Position numbers and translations under genes: made by a program. 31,464 nucleotides of DNA. Source: a virus. Under the pieces are notes generated by a model. That model saw only the letters and a list, made by a program, of their open reading frames with translations, searched no databases and had not been told where the DNA came from. The stretch spans positions 1 through 31,464 of the IMG/VR virus record IMGVR_UViG_3300048107_000188; one strand, written 5' to 3'. This document shows positions 12,762-20,745 of the stretch, in pieces. Position 1 is the first letter of the stretch, and every line of letters begins with the position of its first letter.

Positions 12762-15075
12762 TGCAGGCATCGCATTCAGACTCATCGCCTGCATCAATCT
12801 CCGCTAAGAGATTGTCTAGTTTGGAAGCAGTCTCATCAACCCATCCAATTGAATGAGCAGGCTCGTCTACATCTTTTTTGGCATCGTATGTATTTTGATA
12901 GTAAGAAGTTTTCCAACCATACTTGTAGGTCATTAGTAGGTCTTGTGCCATAACGGATACAGGCACTTCATTATTTTCAAATTTCTCTGGGTTATAAGAC
13001 CAGTTGCCTGAGATGGCTTGGTCAAAGAATTTCTGCATGACTGCAACAATCTCAACGTATCCTTTGTTGGATTGCATTTCCCATAGGAGAGTATAGTTAT
13101 TCTTCAGTGTATTGAATTGAGGAACAATCTGCTTAAGAGGTCCCTTCTTGGACTTTTTAATGGACAAGTAGTCTCTAGGTGGCTCAATTCCATTTGTTGC
13201 GTTTGACACAACGGAACTGCTTTCCGATGGCATTTGTGCGGACAGAGTGCTGTGCCTGAGTCCGTATTCATCGATAGATTGCCTAAGAGAATCCCAATCA
13301 TAGTTGTATTCTGGTGCTACTAAGTCATCGACATCCTTCTTATATGTATCTAATGGTAGAAGTCCATCAGAGTACTTGGTGCGGTGGAATGCTTCGCATG
13401 GACCACGCTCTTGAGCGAGTCTATTAGATGCTCTCAGCAGGTAGTATTGGAATGCTTCAGTCAACTCATGGACGAGTCTCAATGCACCTTTGTCATCGTA
13501 ATGCTCACCGTTCTTAGCAAGGTAGTGTGCTAGTCCGATGTATCCAATACCCAGAGAGCGACGTGCCAACGTGCTACGCTCAGCAGCAGCGACTGGATAC
13601 TCCTGGTAGTCAATCAACTCCTCCAGACCCCTCACAGAGAGGTCACAGAGGTCTTCCATCTCATCTAGGGACTTCAGTTTACCCACGTTGATAGCAGAGA
13701 GAATACACAGAGCAATCTCACCACCACGATCATCAATGTGATTGATAGGATCAGTAGGTAGAGTGATCTCCTGACAGAGGTTACTCATATTCACCTTGTC
13801 CTTGAAGGAGGAGTGAGTATTACAGTGGTCGATATTCATGATGTAAATACGACCTGTCTCTGCTCGCTCCTTTAGTAGATCAAGGAAGAGTTGCTGGGCA
13901 GAGATGGTGAGTCTAGGGACCGACTGATCCCCTTCGTAACCAAGATACATAGCGTCAAACTCATCAGTCCCGTAAGCGTCATACAACCCAGGGACATCAT
14001 GAGGACTGAAAAGCGCCATCTCTCCGTTTCCGATGAATCTTTCATAAAATAGTTTACTAATTTGGATAGAATAGTCAAGTTTCCTTACTCGGTTGTCTTC
14101 TGTGCCTTTGTTGTTTTTGAGGACGATGATGTCTTCGATCTCTCTGTGCCAGATGGGGAAGTGGACAGTTGCGCTTCCACCTCGGACGCCATTTTGAGTA
14201 CAGCATCTGACAGTGCTCTCAAACTTCTTGAGGAAAGGGATAACACCTGTGTGTTGAACTTCTCCCCCTCTGATTTTAGCGTTGATGCCACGGATTCTGC
14301 CTGCGTTGATGCCAATCCCCGCCCTTTGAGCAACGTAGTAACCAATAGCCATGTCACTGCTAAAAATGCTATCGAGGGTGTCATCAGCATCAACAAGAAC
14401 ACAGCTAGCAAATTGTCGTAGAGGGGTCCTGACCCCTGCCATGATGGGGGTTGGGATGTTGATCCTGTGCTTTGAGATCGCGTTGTAGTATCGTCTGACA
14501 TAATCGAGTCTTGTCTCTTGTGGATAGGTTTGGAAGAGAGTTGCTGCAATCATGATGTACATCTGCTGGGGTGTCTCATACACCTCCCCAGACGATCGAT
14601 CCTGCACGAGATATTTATCAACGACCTGCCTTAGACCAGCATATGTAAACAAATAGTCACGGTCGTGGTCAATGAATGATTCAATCTGATCCCACTCATC
14701 ATCACTATATGTTGTAAGGATACTTTTATCATAGACACCACGATGAACGCAGTCCCATACATGCTCCTGAATATGAGGACGCAAGTCTGGGTGTCCATTA
14801 TATACTTGCTTGCGAAGACCAAACAGAAGCAGACGTGCTGCTACAAACTGATAGTTTGGTGCATCTAATGTAATCAAATCATTAGCAGAGCGCACAAGAA
14901 TCTCTTGGATGTCACTGGTTTTGATGCCATCAAATAGTTGCAGGTTAGCATTCATTTCGATTGCCGACTCTGACACACCAGCAAGTCCTCTGCAAGCGTG
15001 CTCTACCATTTCATGGATTTTACTTAGGTGGATCTCTTCCACCTGTCCGTTGCGTTTGACAACTGTGTTGCTCAT
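12754..15075 (-). CDS. nrdA: Ribonucleotide reductase class Ia, alpha subunit
   Basis: The large subunit reduces ribonucleoside diphosphates. ATG 15073-15075 overlaps the primase stop (ATGA), giving 773 residues; the frame to 15087 opens with TTG. An ATP-cone regulatory domain occupies about residues 1-90 (V-V-K-R-N-G, 5-10). Catalytic residues: C225, N432-x-C434-x-E436 and C457. The radical-relay tyrosine pair is in T-S-Y-Y-Q-N-T, P-S-E-S-S is intact, and the C-terminus has the redox pair C-D-A-C. The set is complete, so the enzyme should be active with NrdB. A glutaredoxin or thioredoxin partner is not in the window. Confidence 0.98.
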   Translation of the reverse strand: MSNTVVKRNGQVEEIHLSKIHEMVEHACRGLAGVSESAIEMNANLQLFDGIKTSDIQEILVRSANDLITLDAPNYQFVAARLLLFGLRKQVYNGHPDLRPHIQEHVWDCVHRGVYDKSILTTYSDDEWDQIESFIDHDRDYLFTYAGLRQVVDKYLVQDRSSGEVYETPQQMYIMIAATLFQTYPQETRLDYVRRYYNAISKHRINIPTPIMAGVRTPLRQFASCVLVDADDTLDSIFSSDMAIGYYVAQRAGIGINAGRIRGINAKIRGGEVQHTGVIPFLKKFESTVRCCTQNGVRGGSATVHFPIWHREIEDIIVLKNNKGTEDNRVRKLDYSIQISKLFYERFIGNGEMALFSPHDVPGLYDAYGTDEFDAMYLGYEGDQSVPRLTISAQQLFLDLLKERAETGRIYIMNIDHCNTHSSFKDKVNMSNLCQEITLPTDPINHIDDRGGEIALCILSAINVGKLKSLDEMEDLCDLSVRGLEELIDYQEYPVAAAERSTLARRSLGIGYIGLAHYLAKNGEHYDDKGALRLVHELTEAFQYYLLRASNRLAQERGPCEAFHRTKYSDGLLPLDTYKKDVDDLVAPEYNYDWDSLRQSIDEYGLRHSTLSAQMPSESSSVVSNATNGIEPPRDYLSIKKSKKGPLKQIVPQFNTLKNNYTLLWEMQSNKGYVEIVAVMQKFFDQAISGNWSYNPEKFENNEVPVSVMAQDLLMTYKYGWKTSYYQNTYDAKKDVDEPAHSIGWVDETASKLDNLLAEIDAGDESECDACNV

Positions 15076-16064
15076 ACCTTTTTCCAATCTGTAAGTTGTA
15101 CCTTTGCTTTTAATCCTGAAAAGGTGTTGCTCTTTATTATAGCAGCAGGGTCAAGTCCTGCCAACACCATGTCATTAATATCTTTTTCTTTTACTGACTT
15201 CGGCCAGATGACTACTGCTTCGCCGCTTCCAATTGCCGCATCAATCCTAGACACGATCTGTCTGTTTCTAGGCTCGTTGTCGAAGACCCAGACCCTATGT
15301 GTATAAGGAAGAGTGCGGTGGTCAACATCGCTGCCACACATAGCAACAGATTGCTTAATGAAAGTACTATCGAAGGGTCCTTCTGTGACATACACTGTCT
15401 CCTCTGGGTTTACTTGGTCTTGTCCGAATAGTTTGAGTTGATTCTCAAACATCACGGTGATGTATCGTAGCGTAGAAGTTGCTGCCATAGATCTACCCTG
15501 AATGCCAAACCAATTACCGTCCTTGTCAATGAGAGGGATAATAATTCTAGGTCTGTCATTCTGAAGATTGTCAAATGTCTGGCGTTGCGTATTAACCCAC
15601 CTCTTAAACTTGTCAACATAGAAGAATCTACCCAGTTGATCTTCTGGGATTCTTCTATCAAGAAGATACTTCTTGGCGGGGTGCGTTGTATTTAGCTCGC
15701 TGATCGGAGTGAGATCTGTCACTTTGTTAGCAAACTTTGGCTTTGCACCTTTGTATTCAGGAGCAGGTGTGTGCCTACCTTTACCAGTCATCCCCTGCTT
15801 ATATTTCTCCATGACGAACTCACCATGAAGGTCAGCAGCATTGTCCTTTAGAAAATTAGACAGCGATCTACCCATGCCACAGTTGTGACACTTGAAGATG
15901 TATTCAGTCTTCTTCAGAAAAAAATACCCCCGTGCCTTATTCTTATGCTTCTGTGAATCACCACAGTAAGGGCAGCGGAAGTTATATAGTCCTGATTTGA
16001 CGTGTTTGTATTTCTCTAGCCTGGTGCTGAGAAGTCGGATGTATTTGTCATCGACGTAATCCAT
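15072..16064 (-). CDS. 61: DNA primase (T4 gp61-like)
   Basis: A 330-residue primase that makes RNA primers for lagging-strand synthesis with the gp41 helicase. The N-terminal zinc ribbon uses C31-P-Y-C34 and C59-H-N-C62. The Toprim domain begins around 222 with V-Y-V-T-E-G-P-F-D (E228) and continues with V-W-V-F-D-N-E (D262) and the D-I-N-D block near 295. Length is close to T4 gp61 (342). Its ATG (16062-16064) lies within the end of the upstream coiled-coil gene, a 49-nt overlap. Its stop overlaps nrdA. Confidence 0.95.
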   Translation of the reverse strand: MDYVDDKYIRLLSTRLEKYKHVKSGLYNFRCPYCGDSQKHKNKARGYFFLKKTEYIFKCHNCGMGRSLSNFLKDNAADLHGEFVMEKYKQGMTGKGRHTPAPEYKGAKPKFANKVTDLTPISELNTTHPAKKYLLDRRIPEDQLGRFFYVDKFKRWVNTQRQTFDNLQNDRPRIIIPLIDKDGNWFGIQGRSMAATSTLRYITVMFENQLKLFGQDQVNPEETVYVTEGPFDSTFIKQSVAMCGSDVDHRTLPYTHRVWVFDNEPRNRQIVSRIDAAIGSGEAVVIWPKSVKEKDINDMVLAGLDPAAIIKSNTFSGLKAKVQLTDWKKV

Positions 16065-16447
16065 GCAGAGCGGTCCATTGCATCCACCATAGCAGATGGA
16101 TCGCCAGGTGTCAATGACCTAAGCAATGCTTGACCTGGGACACTGACGAGGAAAGAGATCACAGCAAGACCACCAAAGATGGACCACATCTTTTTCTCCA
16201 TCATCCTAAGTCTATCATCGACTAGACGGATGTCTCTCTCACAACCTTTCTTGATTGTGTCTGTCTCTTTATTCAGATCTGCATGAAGTCTATCTACTTT
16301 TTCAAATAGAATACCGTCAACTTCACTCTGTGTAGATAGTTTTTCGTTATGTACTGCAAGTAGTTGACCCATCTTTACAGAATTATCCTGTAATGAATCA
16401 ACTACCTTTTCTAATCTTTCTAGAATCGCTGAGTTAATGTCGGCCAT
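16016..16447 (-). CDS. Coiled-coil protein with a C-terminal membrane segment, XhlA-like (143 aa)
   Basis: A 143-residue protein. Residues 5-90 form a long amphipathic coiled coil with regular Leu/Ile/Val spacing; a single membrane segment follows (about 88-108: W-S-I-F-G-G-L-A-V-I-S-F-L-V-S-V), then a polar tail of about 35 residues. This layout resembles hemolysin XhlA-type phage proteins linked to lysis, but the similarity is architectural only, and the tail is longer. A membrane anchor for the adjacent replication machinery is another reading. The stop lies 49 nt inside primase. Confidence 0.7.
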   Translation of the reverse strand: MADINSAILERLEKVVDSLQDNSVKMGQLLAVHNEKLSTQSEVDGILFEKVDRLHADLNKETDTIKKGCERDIRLVDDRLRMMEKKMWSIFGGLAVISFLVSVPGQALLRSLTPGDPSAMVDAMDRSAWITSMTNTSDFSAPG

Positions 16448-16836
16448 TATTCGGATCTAAGTGCTGCTTGTCGTTTCTTCCAGTAAAACTGGATTACATC
16501 ATTAGGATAAAGACGTTTAACATCCAACTTCTTAAAGTTTTCTGGGCGATAGATCTTACGAAGTTCTATCTTTAGTTGTGCTTCTGACTTACTATACAAT
16601 ACATACTGCTCTGCCCCATCATAGGAGATAAGGAATGGTAGGTATGAGGTATCTTTCTGTGCTCCTTCAGTCGCTAACATGTCGGACTGGGAAATAGTAT
16701 AGCGACGACGCTTCTTAGGTTTCTTTTTCGACCCTCCTAGGAGAGGAGTGAAACCAGCATTGGGTCCAGTTGCATCAGCAGTGTTGCTGAAACCACCATC
16801 GCCTGCGCTCATTGTGGGTGCGTCTTCATTCATCAC
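16447..16836 (-). CDS. Conserved cyanophage protein, basic, unknown function (129 aa)
   Basis: A 129-residue protein. The N-terminal third is low complexity and Gly/Ala/Thr-rich (M-S-A-G-D-G-G-F, then T-G-P-N-A-G-F-T-P-L-L-G-G). A very basic patch K-K-K-P-K-K-R-R-R follows (about 37-45), then a mixed alpha/beta C-terminal domain with many Tyr and Lys (Y-V-L-Y-S-K-S-E-A-Q-L-K-I-E-L-R-K-I-Y-R-P). The same start pattern is common in cyanophage proteins of unknown role. It overlaps both neighbours by 1-4 nt. Confidence 0.75.
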   Translation of the reverse strand: MMNEDAPTMSAGDGGFSNTADATGPNAGFTPLLGGSKKKPKKRRRYTISQSDMLATEGAQKDTSYLPFLISYDGAEQYVLYSKSEAQLKIELRKIYRPENFKKLDVKRLYPNDVIQFYWKKRQAALRSE

Positions 16837-17204
16837 AGATCTTCTAGTAAGTCTTTTACGTCGTTATCGATATCAACAAGGTCAAGACATCCAGCAGGAA
16901 CCTGTGGATATCTATTCAGATATACAAGAAAGGTCTTTATCAGGGACCAATATTCTCTCTCTAATTTATACATCAGTAGCGGGATCGTCCCGTCACTAAA
17001 CACATTAAACAGAATGATAAGATGATTGAGTATCAGATTGACACGGAGGACACCCGTTTTCAAATACCTCTTGAGTAACCTCTTAAGGTATTTGAATTTC
17101 TTCATGTCCTCCATAAAATCATCTACGGTAACCGACTGTGGGTTATCATAATGCTGAATAGCAAACATTAAATAGTTTTTTTCACTAAGTTGATCAAAAT
17201 GCAT
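16833..17204 (-). CDS. Conserved T4-like phage protein of unknown function (123 aa)
   Basis: A 123-residue, largely helical protein. It reads M-H-F-D-Q-L-S-E-K-N-Y-L-M-F-A-I-Q-H-Y-D-N-P at the start and has a basic central helix (F-K-Y-L-K-R-L-L-K-R-Y-L-K-T-G) followed by a hydrophobic one (L-N-H-L-I-I-L-F-N-V-F). It resembles a family widely conserved in marine T4-like phages near structural genes. No catalytic motif. Overlaps the next gene (ATGA, 16833-16836). Confidence 0.8.
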   Translation of the reverse strand: MHFDQLSEKNYLMFAIQHYDNPQSVTVDDFMEDMKKFKYLKRLLKRYLKTGVLRVNLILNHLIILFNVFSDGTIPLLMYKLEREYWSLIKTFLVYLNRYPQVPAGCLDLVDIDNDVKDLLEDL

Positions 17205-17222
17205 TATGTAAAAAGTCAGTTA

Positions 17223-18047
17223 TCAAGACCCGAAGGTCAGAGCGCCTACGCCATCGGTGATCACTTCTTCGGTGCCACCTGCTGAGGTAATCTTGACGCG
17301 ATACTTGTAACCGTCCAGAGTGTCGCCAGCGAGACCACTGTAAGCAAGAGTTGCGGTCGTGAAGTCTGCATAGGTGATGCCAGTGTCAAGGGAAGCAGTG
17401 ATGTTAGTCCACTTCTTAGTTGAGGCAGCAGTCTGACGTTGCCAGACATATGCAAGTGCTCCAGGTGTTCCTGTGGTGGATGTGGTAAGAGTAAACGTAC
17501 CAGCACCAGAGGAAGAAGTAGAAGCAGCAGGTTGTGCTGTAACAGTTACAGCAGATGCTACATCAGCAACCACAGTGTCATCAGCGTCGTCACCAGCAAC
17601 ACCAGCAGTAGCATGGACGAATGCAATGCACTCAGCCTTATGCTTGGTGTCACCATTAGCAGTAGTGAATGTGCGATACTGCCACCAACCAGGACCTGTG
17701 ATACCGCGAGACTTATTCTCAGCGAGTGCCATTTCCGTGGTGTCAACAAATACGAGATCGTATGAGTTGCTGTCGCCACCCTTGATCACATACTCAGCAA
17801 CCGCTTTAGGTGCAGTCCTACGGACAGCGCCAGCGAGAGCAGCAGCAGTGCTACCTGCATATACTTTGTGCAATTCGATTGCAGTAGTGCTAGTAACTTC
17901 TTTAACGATGTAAGCAACGTTAGAGAGCTCTAAGATGTCGCCTACGACGACGGTATCCGCAGCGTTTTTCGTAACAGTGGCGTCACCATTGGTGACCGCT
18001 ACATTGTTTGCGAAGGTTGCGGCATCAATTTTTCCAAATACAGCCAT
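17223..18047 (-). CDS. Virion structural protein with Ig-like domain
   Basis: A 274-residue protein, almost free of Cys and rich in Ala, Thr, Val and Gly, typical of capsid or fibre proteins. The N-terminal part (1-150) is beta-rich. From about 165 an Ig-like domain reads V-T-V-T-A-Q-P-A, A-L-A-Y-V-W-Q-R-Q, W-T-N-I-T, A-T-L-A-Y-S-G-L, then Y-K-Y-R-V-K-I-T-S-A-G-G, which is the phage decoration-protein pattern. GGAGA lies 5 nt before the ATG, and a perfect late promoter TATAAATA is 37 nt upstream. A head decoration or fibre role is inferred. Confidence 0.85.
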   Translation of the reverse strand: MAVFGKIDAATFANNVAVTNGDATVTKNAADTVVVGDILELSNVAYIVKEVTSTTAIELHKVYAGSTAAALAGAVRRTAPKAVAEYVIKGGDSNSYDLVFVDTTEMALAENKSRGITGPGWWQYRTFTTANGDTKHKAECIAFVHATAGVAGDDADDTVVADVASAVTVTAQPAASTSSSGAGTFTLTTSTTGTPGALAYVWQRQTAASTKKWTNITASLDTGITYADFTTATLAYSGLAGDTLDGYKYRVKITSAGGTEEVITDGVGALTFGS

Positions 18048-18083
18048 TGTTTCTCCGTGTATGAAGATTATATTCCTATAAGT

Positions 18084-18091
18084 TATTTATA
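18084..18091 (-). promoter_or_regulatory. Late promoter TATAAATA of the Ig-like structural gene
   Basis: An exact match to the T4 late promoter core on the minus strand, 37 nt upstream of the structural-protein start codon, in a gap with no coding. Confidence 0.8.
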
Positions 18092-18092
18092 G

Positions 18093-18269
18093 CTATTCTT
18101 CTTTCTGGAAAAGAAGTGACTCTACTACATCAACTGCCTTGTCGTCTAACTTGTTATCAGTTGTAGCGACTAGGGAGCGCAGCACGTCCACAAGAAAGTG
18201 GCGCACTTCGTCTTTACCAAGTAGTGCAGTGATTGTTTTCTTTGCTAAAGGTAGGAGCAGTGCTAACAT
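18093..18269 (-). CDS. Small hypothetical protein (58 aa)
   Basis: A 58-residue frame, ATG 18267-18269 to TAG 18093-18095. The N-terminus is hydrophobic (M-L-A-L-L-L-P-L-A) and the rest is an amphipathic helical sequence (V-R-H-F-L-V-D-V-L-R-S-L-V-A-T-T-D-N). It resembles a short protein found next to virion genes in cyanophages. An inverted repeat (AGATCA / TGATCT, 11-nt loop, 18270-18292) sits directly upstream of the ATG; no strong ribosome site. Confidence 0.7.
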   Translation of the reverse strand: MLALLLPLAKKTITALLGKDEVRHFLVDVLRSLVATTDNKLDDKAVDVVESLLFQKEE

Positions 18270-18302
18270 AGATCAATACGGGTTACTGATCTATATATGT
18301 GA

Positions 18303-18686
18303 TTACTTCCCGCCTGCCTTCTTTCTATCGAAATCGGCTGTAGCTTGTAGCATCTTTTCCTTCATGCGATCCTTAGCAGCTTTCTTTGCAGCGTCGTCTG
18401 CTACGTTGTCTACCTTGGGGGCAGGGGTGTCGCACTCTTCTTTCTTGACATCCTGACCAGGCTCATACCACTTGCCATCGCCGTCAGAATCCTGCCAACG
18501 CTTACCTGCCTTGGCGGCTTTGATGTGTTTGTCTTTTTTCTTGGCAGCTTCCTTGAGTGCTTCTACGCTACTCAGGATTCTACTTCTCAGATGTTCAGAC
18601 ATAAGGTCCTCTTTCTTTGGATTGATGGTGACGTTACCTTTCTTGGTAGTCTTTAGAGATGATTCTTTGTGACCGATTGGTTTCAT
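18303..18686 (-). CDS. Charged protein with EF-hand-like loop, probable head-associated (127 aa)
   Basis: A 127-residue, Lys/Ala/Asp-rich protein, largely helical. Residues 65-75 contain Q-D-S-D-G-D-G-K-W-Y-E, the D-x-D-x-D-G core of an EF-hand-like calcium loop, a motif recurring in cyanophage internal or scaffold-like proteins. The C-terminus is very basic (A-D-F-D-R-K-K-A-G-G-K). Its ATG overlaps the stop of the 292-residue gene. A late-type promoter lies 59 nt upstream inside that gene. Exact role unknown; head assembly is inferred. Confidence 0.7.
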   Translation of the reverse strand: MKPIGHKESSLKTTKKGNVTINPKKEDLMSEHLRSRILSSVEALKEAAKKKDKHIKAAKAGKRWQDSDGDGKWYEPGQDVKKEECDTPAPKVDNVADDAAKKAAKDRMKEKMLQATADFDRKKAGGK

Positions 18687-19561
18687 TCAATCTCACCCAT
18701 CTTTTGTAATTCAGCCTCAGTAAATAATCCTGAGTCCGATAGTTTATTTATAAAGTCCTCATTCTTTGCTTTGAGGTTTGCTTTACGCATTACTAATTCG
18801 GCACGACCACCTTTGTCCATTCTACCTTGTGCCTTTGGTTTCTTAGAACCACCAGCAGGTTGTGGACCAGCGCCACCGTCGTCAACTCTTCTGCCGTGAG
18901 AGTATTTTGCACCACTCCCTTTAGAATCGCCAGAGACCATCTTGCCACCTTGTGAGCGACCGTCTTGATACTCTTTCTCGGACTGTCCGTGCTTACCTTT
19001 GTAGAGTTCGTCTAACTCTTCTTCTTTGACACAGTTGGGGACATCTTTGCCACCCTTCTTCTTAGTGCCACTTGCTTTGTATCCGTCCCAGCACTTGCTA
19101 GCACCCACATTCTTGCGTGCTTGCTTGAGACCTTCAAGCATTTCTTGATGGAGGTCATCGATATCAATGCCGACCACTTCTTCTTTGGCGGTCACGCCGA
19201 GGTCAGCAGCATCTCTCGCTGACTTCTCTCCTTTCTTACCGACAACAATGTAACGACCGTCTGCCTTCTTACCAGTGATGAGCATAGAGTCACCACTACC
19301 AGATCTGACAACACGACCTACATTTCGATCATCTTTATACTCTGCCTTCTTCTTTGAGACGGAGTTACGATCAATTTTGAATCCTGCATAGCCTTCTACT
19401 GTAGGCTCGTAAGCATCGAATGCTTCCATCACTTTCATGACACCTGTGTGGAGTCTCTGTGATTTTGGAAGAGTATCTTCTTCGATTGCTTTGAGGATGT
19501 ATGTCTGCTCAGTGGGATTGTAATCCATGAGTGCGGCAGACACCAGCATTTCTAACGTCAT
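18683..19561 (-). CDS. Charged Gly/Lys-rich protein, probable head-associated (292 aa)
   Basis: A 292-residue protein. The N-terminal roughly 60 residues look folded (L-E-M-L-V-S-A-A-L-M-D-Y-N-P). The middle carries C-W-D-G-Y-K-A-S-G-T-K-K-K-G-G-K then V-P-N-C-V-K-E-E (about 158-183), a Cys-containing motif repeated in many cyanophage internal or scaffold-like proteins. The C-terminal third is Gly/Lys/Asp-rich and probably disordered, ending in a helical segment. No enzyme motif. It follows a CTAAATA promoter-like word and a short hairpin at about 19566-19579. Function unknown. Confidence 0.75.
   Translation of the reverse strand: MTLEMLVSAALMDYNPTEQTYILKAIEEDTLPKSQRLHTGVMKVMEAFDAYEPTVEGYAGFKIDRNSVSKKKAEYKDDRNVGRVVRSGSGDSMLITGKKADGRYIVVGKKGEKSARDAADLGVTAKEEVVGIDIDDLHQEMLEGLKQARKNVGASKCWDGYKASGTKKKGGKDVPNCVKEEELDELYKGKHGQSEKEYQDGRSQGGKMVSGDSKGSGAKYSHGRRVDDGGAGPQPAGGSKKPKAQGRMDKGGRAELVMRKANLKAKNEDFINKLSDSGLFTEAELQKMGEIE
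18745..18752 (-). promoter_or_regulatory. Late promoter TATAAATA inside the 292-residue gene
   Basis: A perfect late core on the minus strand, 59 nt upstream of the 127-residue gene. It lies in coding sequence, so chance cannot be excluded. Confidence 0.5.
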
Positions 19562-19591
19562 GTTTCTAAACCGAAATGAATTTCGCTAATA

Positions 19592-20731
19592 CTATTTAGT
19601 TTCAGCAGATTTTCTGAAATCTGTGAATTTAACTGTCTTTTGACCAGGGGTCATGTTCTGAAGTGCTTCACGGTAGCGATCAGTCCCTGCTTTCCAGGTG
19701 TTACCACTGCCATCATCGGCACTATAGTTGCTTTGATCCTTAGTAGTATCAGCAGCAACCTCTTGCTTGTGACTAAGATCTGATGGTCCTAGTTGTGCAA
19801 CTTCACTGATGTGCTGCAACCAGCAACGGTGCTCGCCACCCCAACTATCACGAATGATAACGTAGTTAGTGCCACGATGTGCAACCCTACCACGGATACC
19901 ACTGTCATCATGCTCTACGATTGCACCCACCTTAAAGATTTGGTTGAGCATATAGTAGTCACGGAAGGCATCGAAGTCAAGTTTAGGAGCGTATGACCAC
20001 ACAGATTCGTGGACAGACTCACCCTTCTTACCCTTCTTCGCTTTAGGTGGAGGTGTCATCCCAGTGAGGACATCACCCATCAGTTTCTTAGAGTCCTTGT
20101 ATCCACCAGTCCCAGCGTGGAATGATTCATGGTCACCCCCTTGGGCGTGTTTACGCATTGCTGATGCAGACAGATTCTCGATAGGATCATCAGAGTCAGT
20201 AGCACGAGCCCCTGCAGACTTAATGTTAATAGACTTGAAGTCATAGTGCTTACCATTATATTTGTTAGCAAGAGTTTCAAACTCTTTCACACGGTCGTCT
20301 CCGACAACCATAGTTACATGCTCATGCCCTTCATCATGAAGGTCACGAAGGATATCAAAAATATTTCTGTGCGCTTCATTGTTCTGGATAGCATCCTTGT
20401 GCCCCTTAAACATCTTACGCATGTGATCCACCTTCTGATGTGCAGTCAGTGGATTCTTCTTATGATCTTGTGATCTAGATGGGTAGATACGATAGTTACC
20501 TGAGTCACCACCATGGTCCTTGACTGCATCAAGGAGTTTACCATGACCAGCATGAGGTGGATTGAATCTACCAAAGGTGATAGCAACATGCTTATCATCT
20601 ATCTTTGCTTGAGCAGCAGGAGACTTACCCTTACTAGATGTGGAAGGTTTCTTAGCAGCAGGTTTTGCTGCAGCCGCTGCTTCTCTTATGAATGTAATAA
20701 ATCGCATTGGTTTACTAAAAAACTCAGCCAT
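19592..20731 (-). CDS. HxGH nucleotidyltransferase with capsid-targeting-like N-terminus
   Basis: The core (about 48-215) is a nucleotidyltransferase of the cytidylyltransferase/NMN adenylyltransferase type: I-T-F-G-R-F-N-P-P-H-A-G-H (GRFNPPHAGH at 54-63), V-V-G-D-D-R, and S-A-S-A-M-R in place of ISSTxxR. Similar cyanophage genes are annotated as cytidylyltransferase. A second, SH3-like region (V-G-A-I-V-E-H-D-D-S-G-I-R-G-R-V, about 272-315) follows. At residue 9 starts M-R-F-I-T-F-I-R-E-A, like T4 internal-protein capsid-targeting peptides cut after E-A; an Ala/Lys/Pro linker comes next. A late promoter (20738-20745) would start transcription at the first ATG, so Met9 (20705-20707) may be the real start. 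Substrate unknown. Confidence 0.82.
   Translation of the reverse strand: MAEFFSKPMRFITFIREAAAAAKPAAKKPSTSSKGKSPAAQAKIDDKHVAITFGRFNPPHAGHGKLLDAVKDHGGDSGNYRIYPSRSQDHKKNPLTAHQKVDHMRKMFKGHKDAIQNNEAHRNIFDILRDLHDEGHEHVTMVVGDDRVKEFETLANKYNGKHYDFKSINIKSAGARATDSDDPIENLSASAMRKHAQGGDHESFHAGTGGYKDSKKLMGDVLTGMTPPPKAKKGKKGESVHESVWSYAPKLDFDAFRDYYMLNQIFKVGAIVEHDDSGIRGRVAHRGTNYVIIRDSWGGEHRCWLQHISEVAQLGPSDLSHKQEVAADTTKDQSNYSADDGSGNTWKAGTDRYREALQNMTPGQKTVKFTDFRKSAETK
19593..19599 (-). promoter_or_regulatory. Late-type promoter CTAAATA before the 292-residue gene
   Basis: CTAAATA on the minus strand overlaps the last codons of the nucleotidyltransferase gene and precedes the 292-residue gene by 32 nt. Confidence 0.45.
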
Positions 20732-20737
20732 ATACTT

Positions 20738-20745
20738 TATTTATC
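20738..20745 (-). promoter_or_regulatory. Late promoter GATAAATA before the nucleotidyltransferase gene
   Basis: GATAAATA on the minus strand overlaps the stop of the ligase-like gene. Predicted initiation is at or 1 nt before the first ATG, so late transcripts would be leaderless or use the downstream Met9. Confidence 0.55.
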
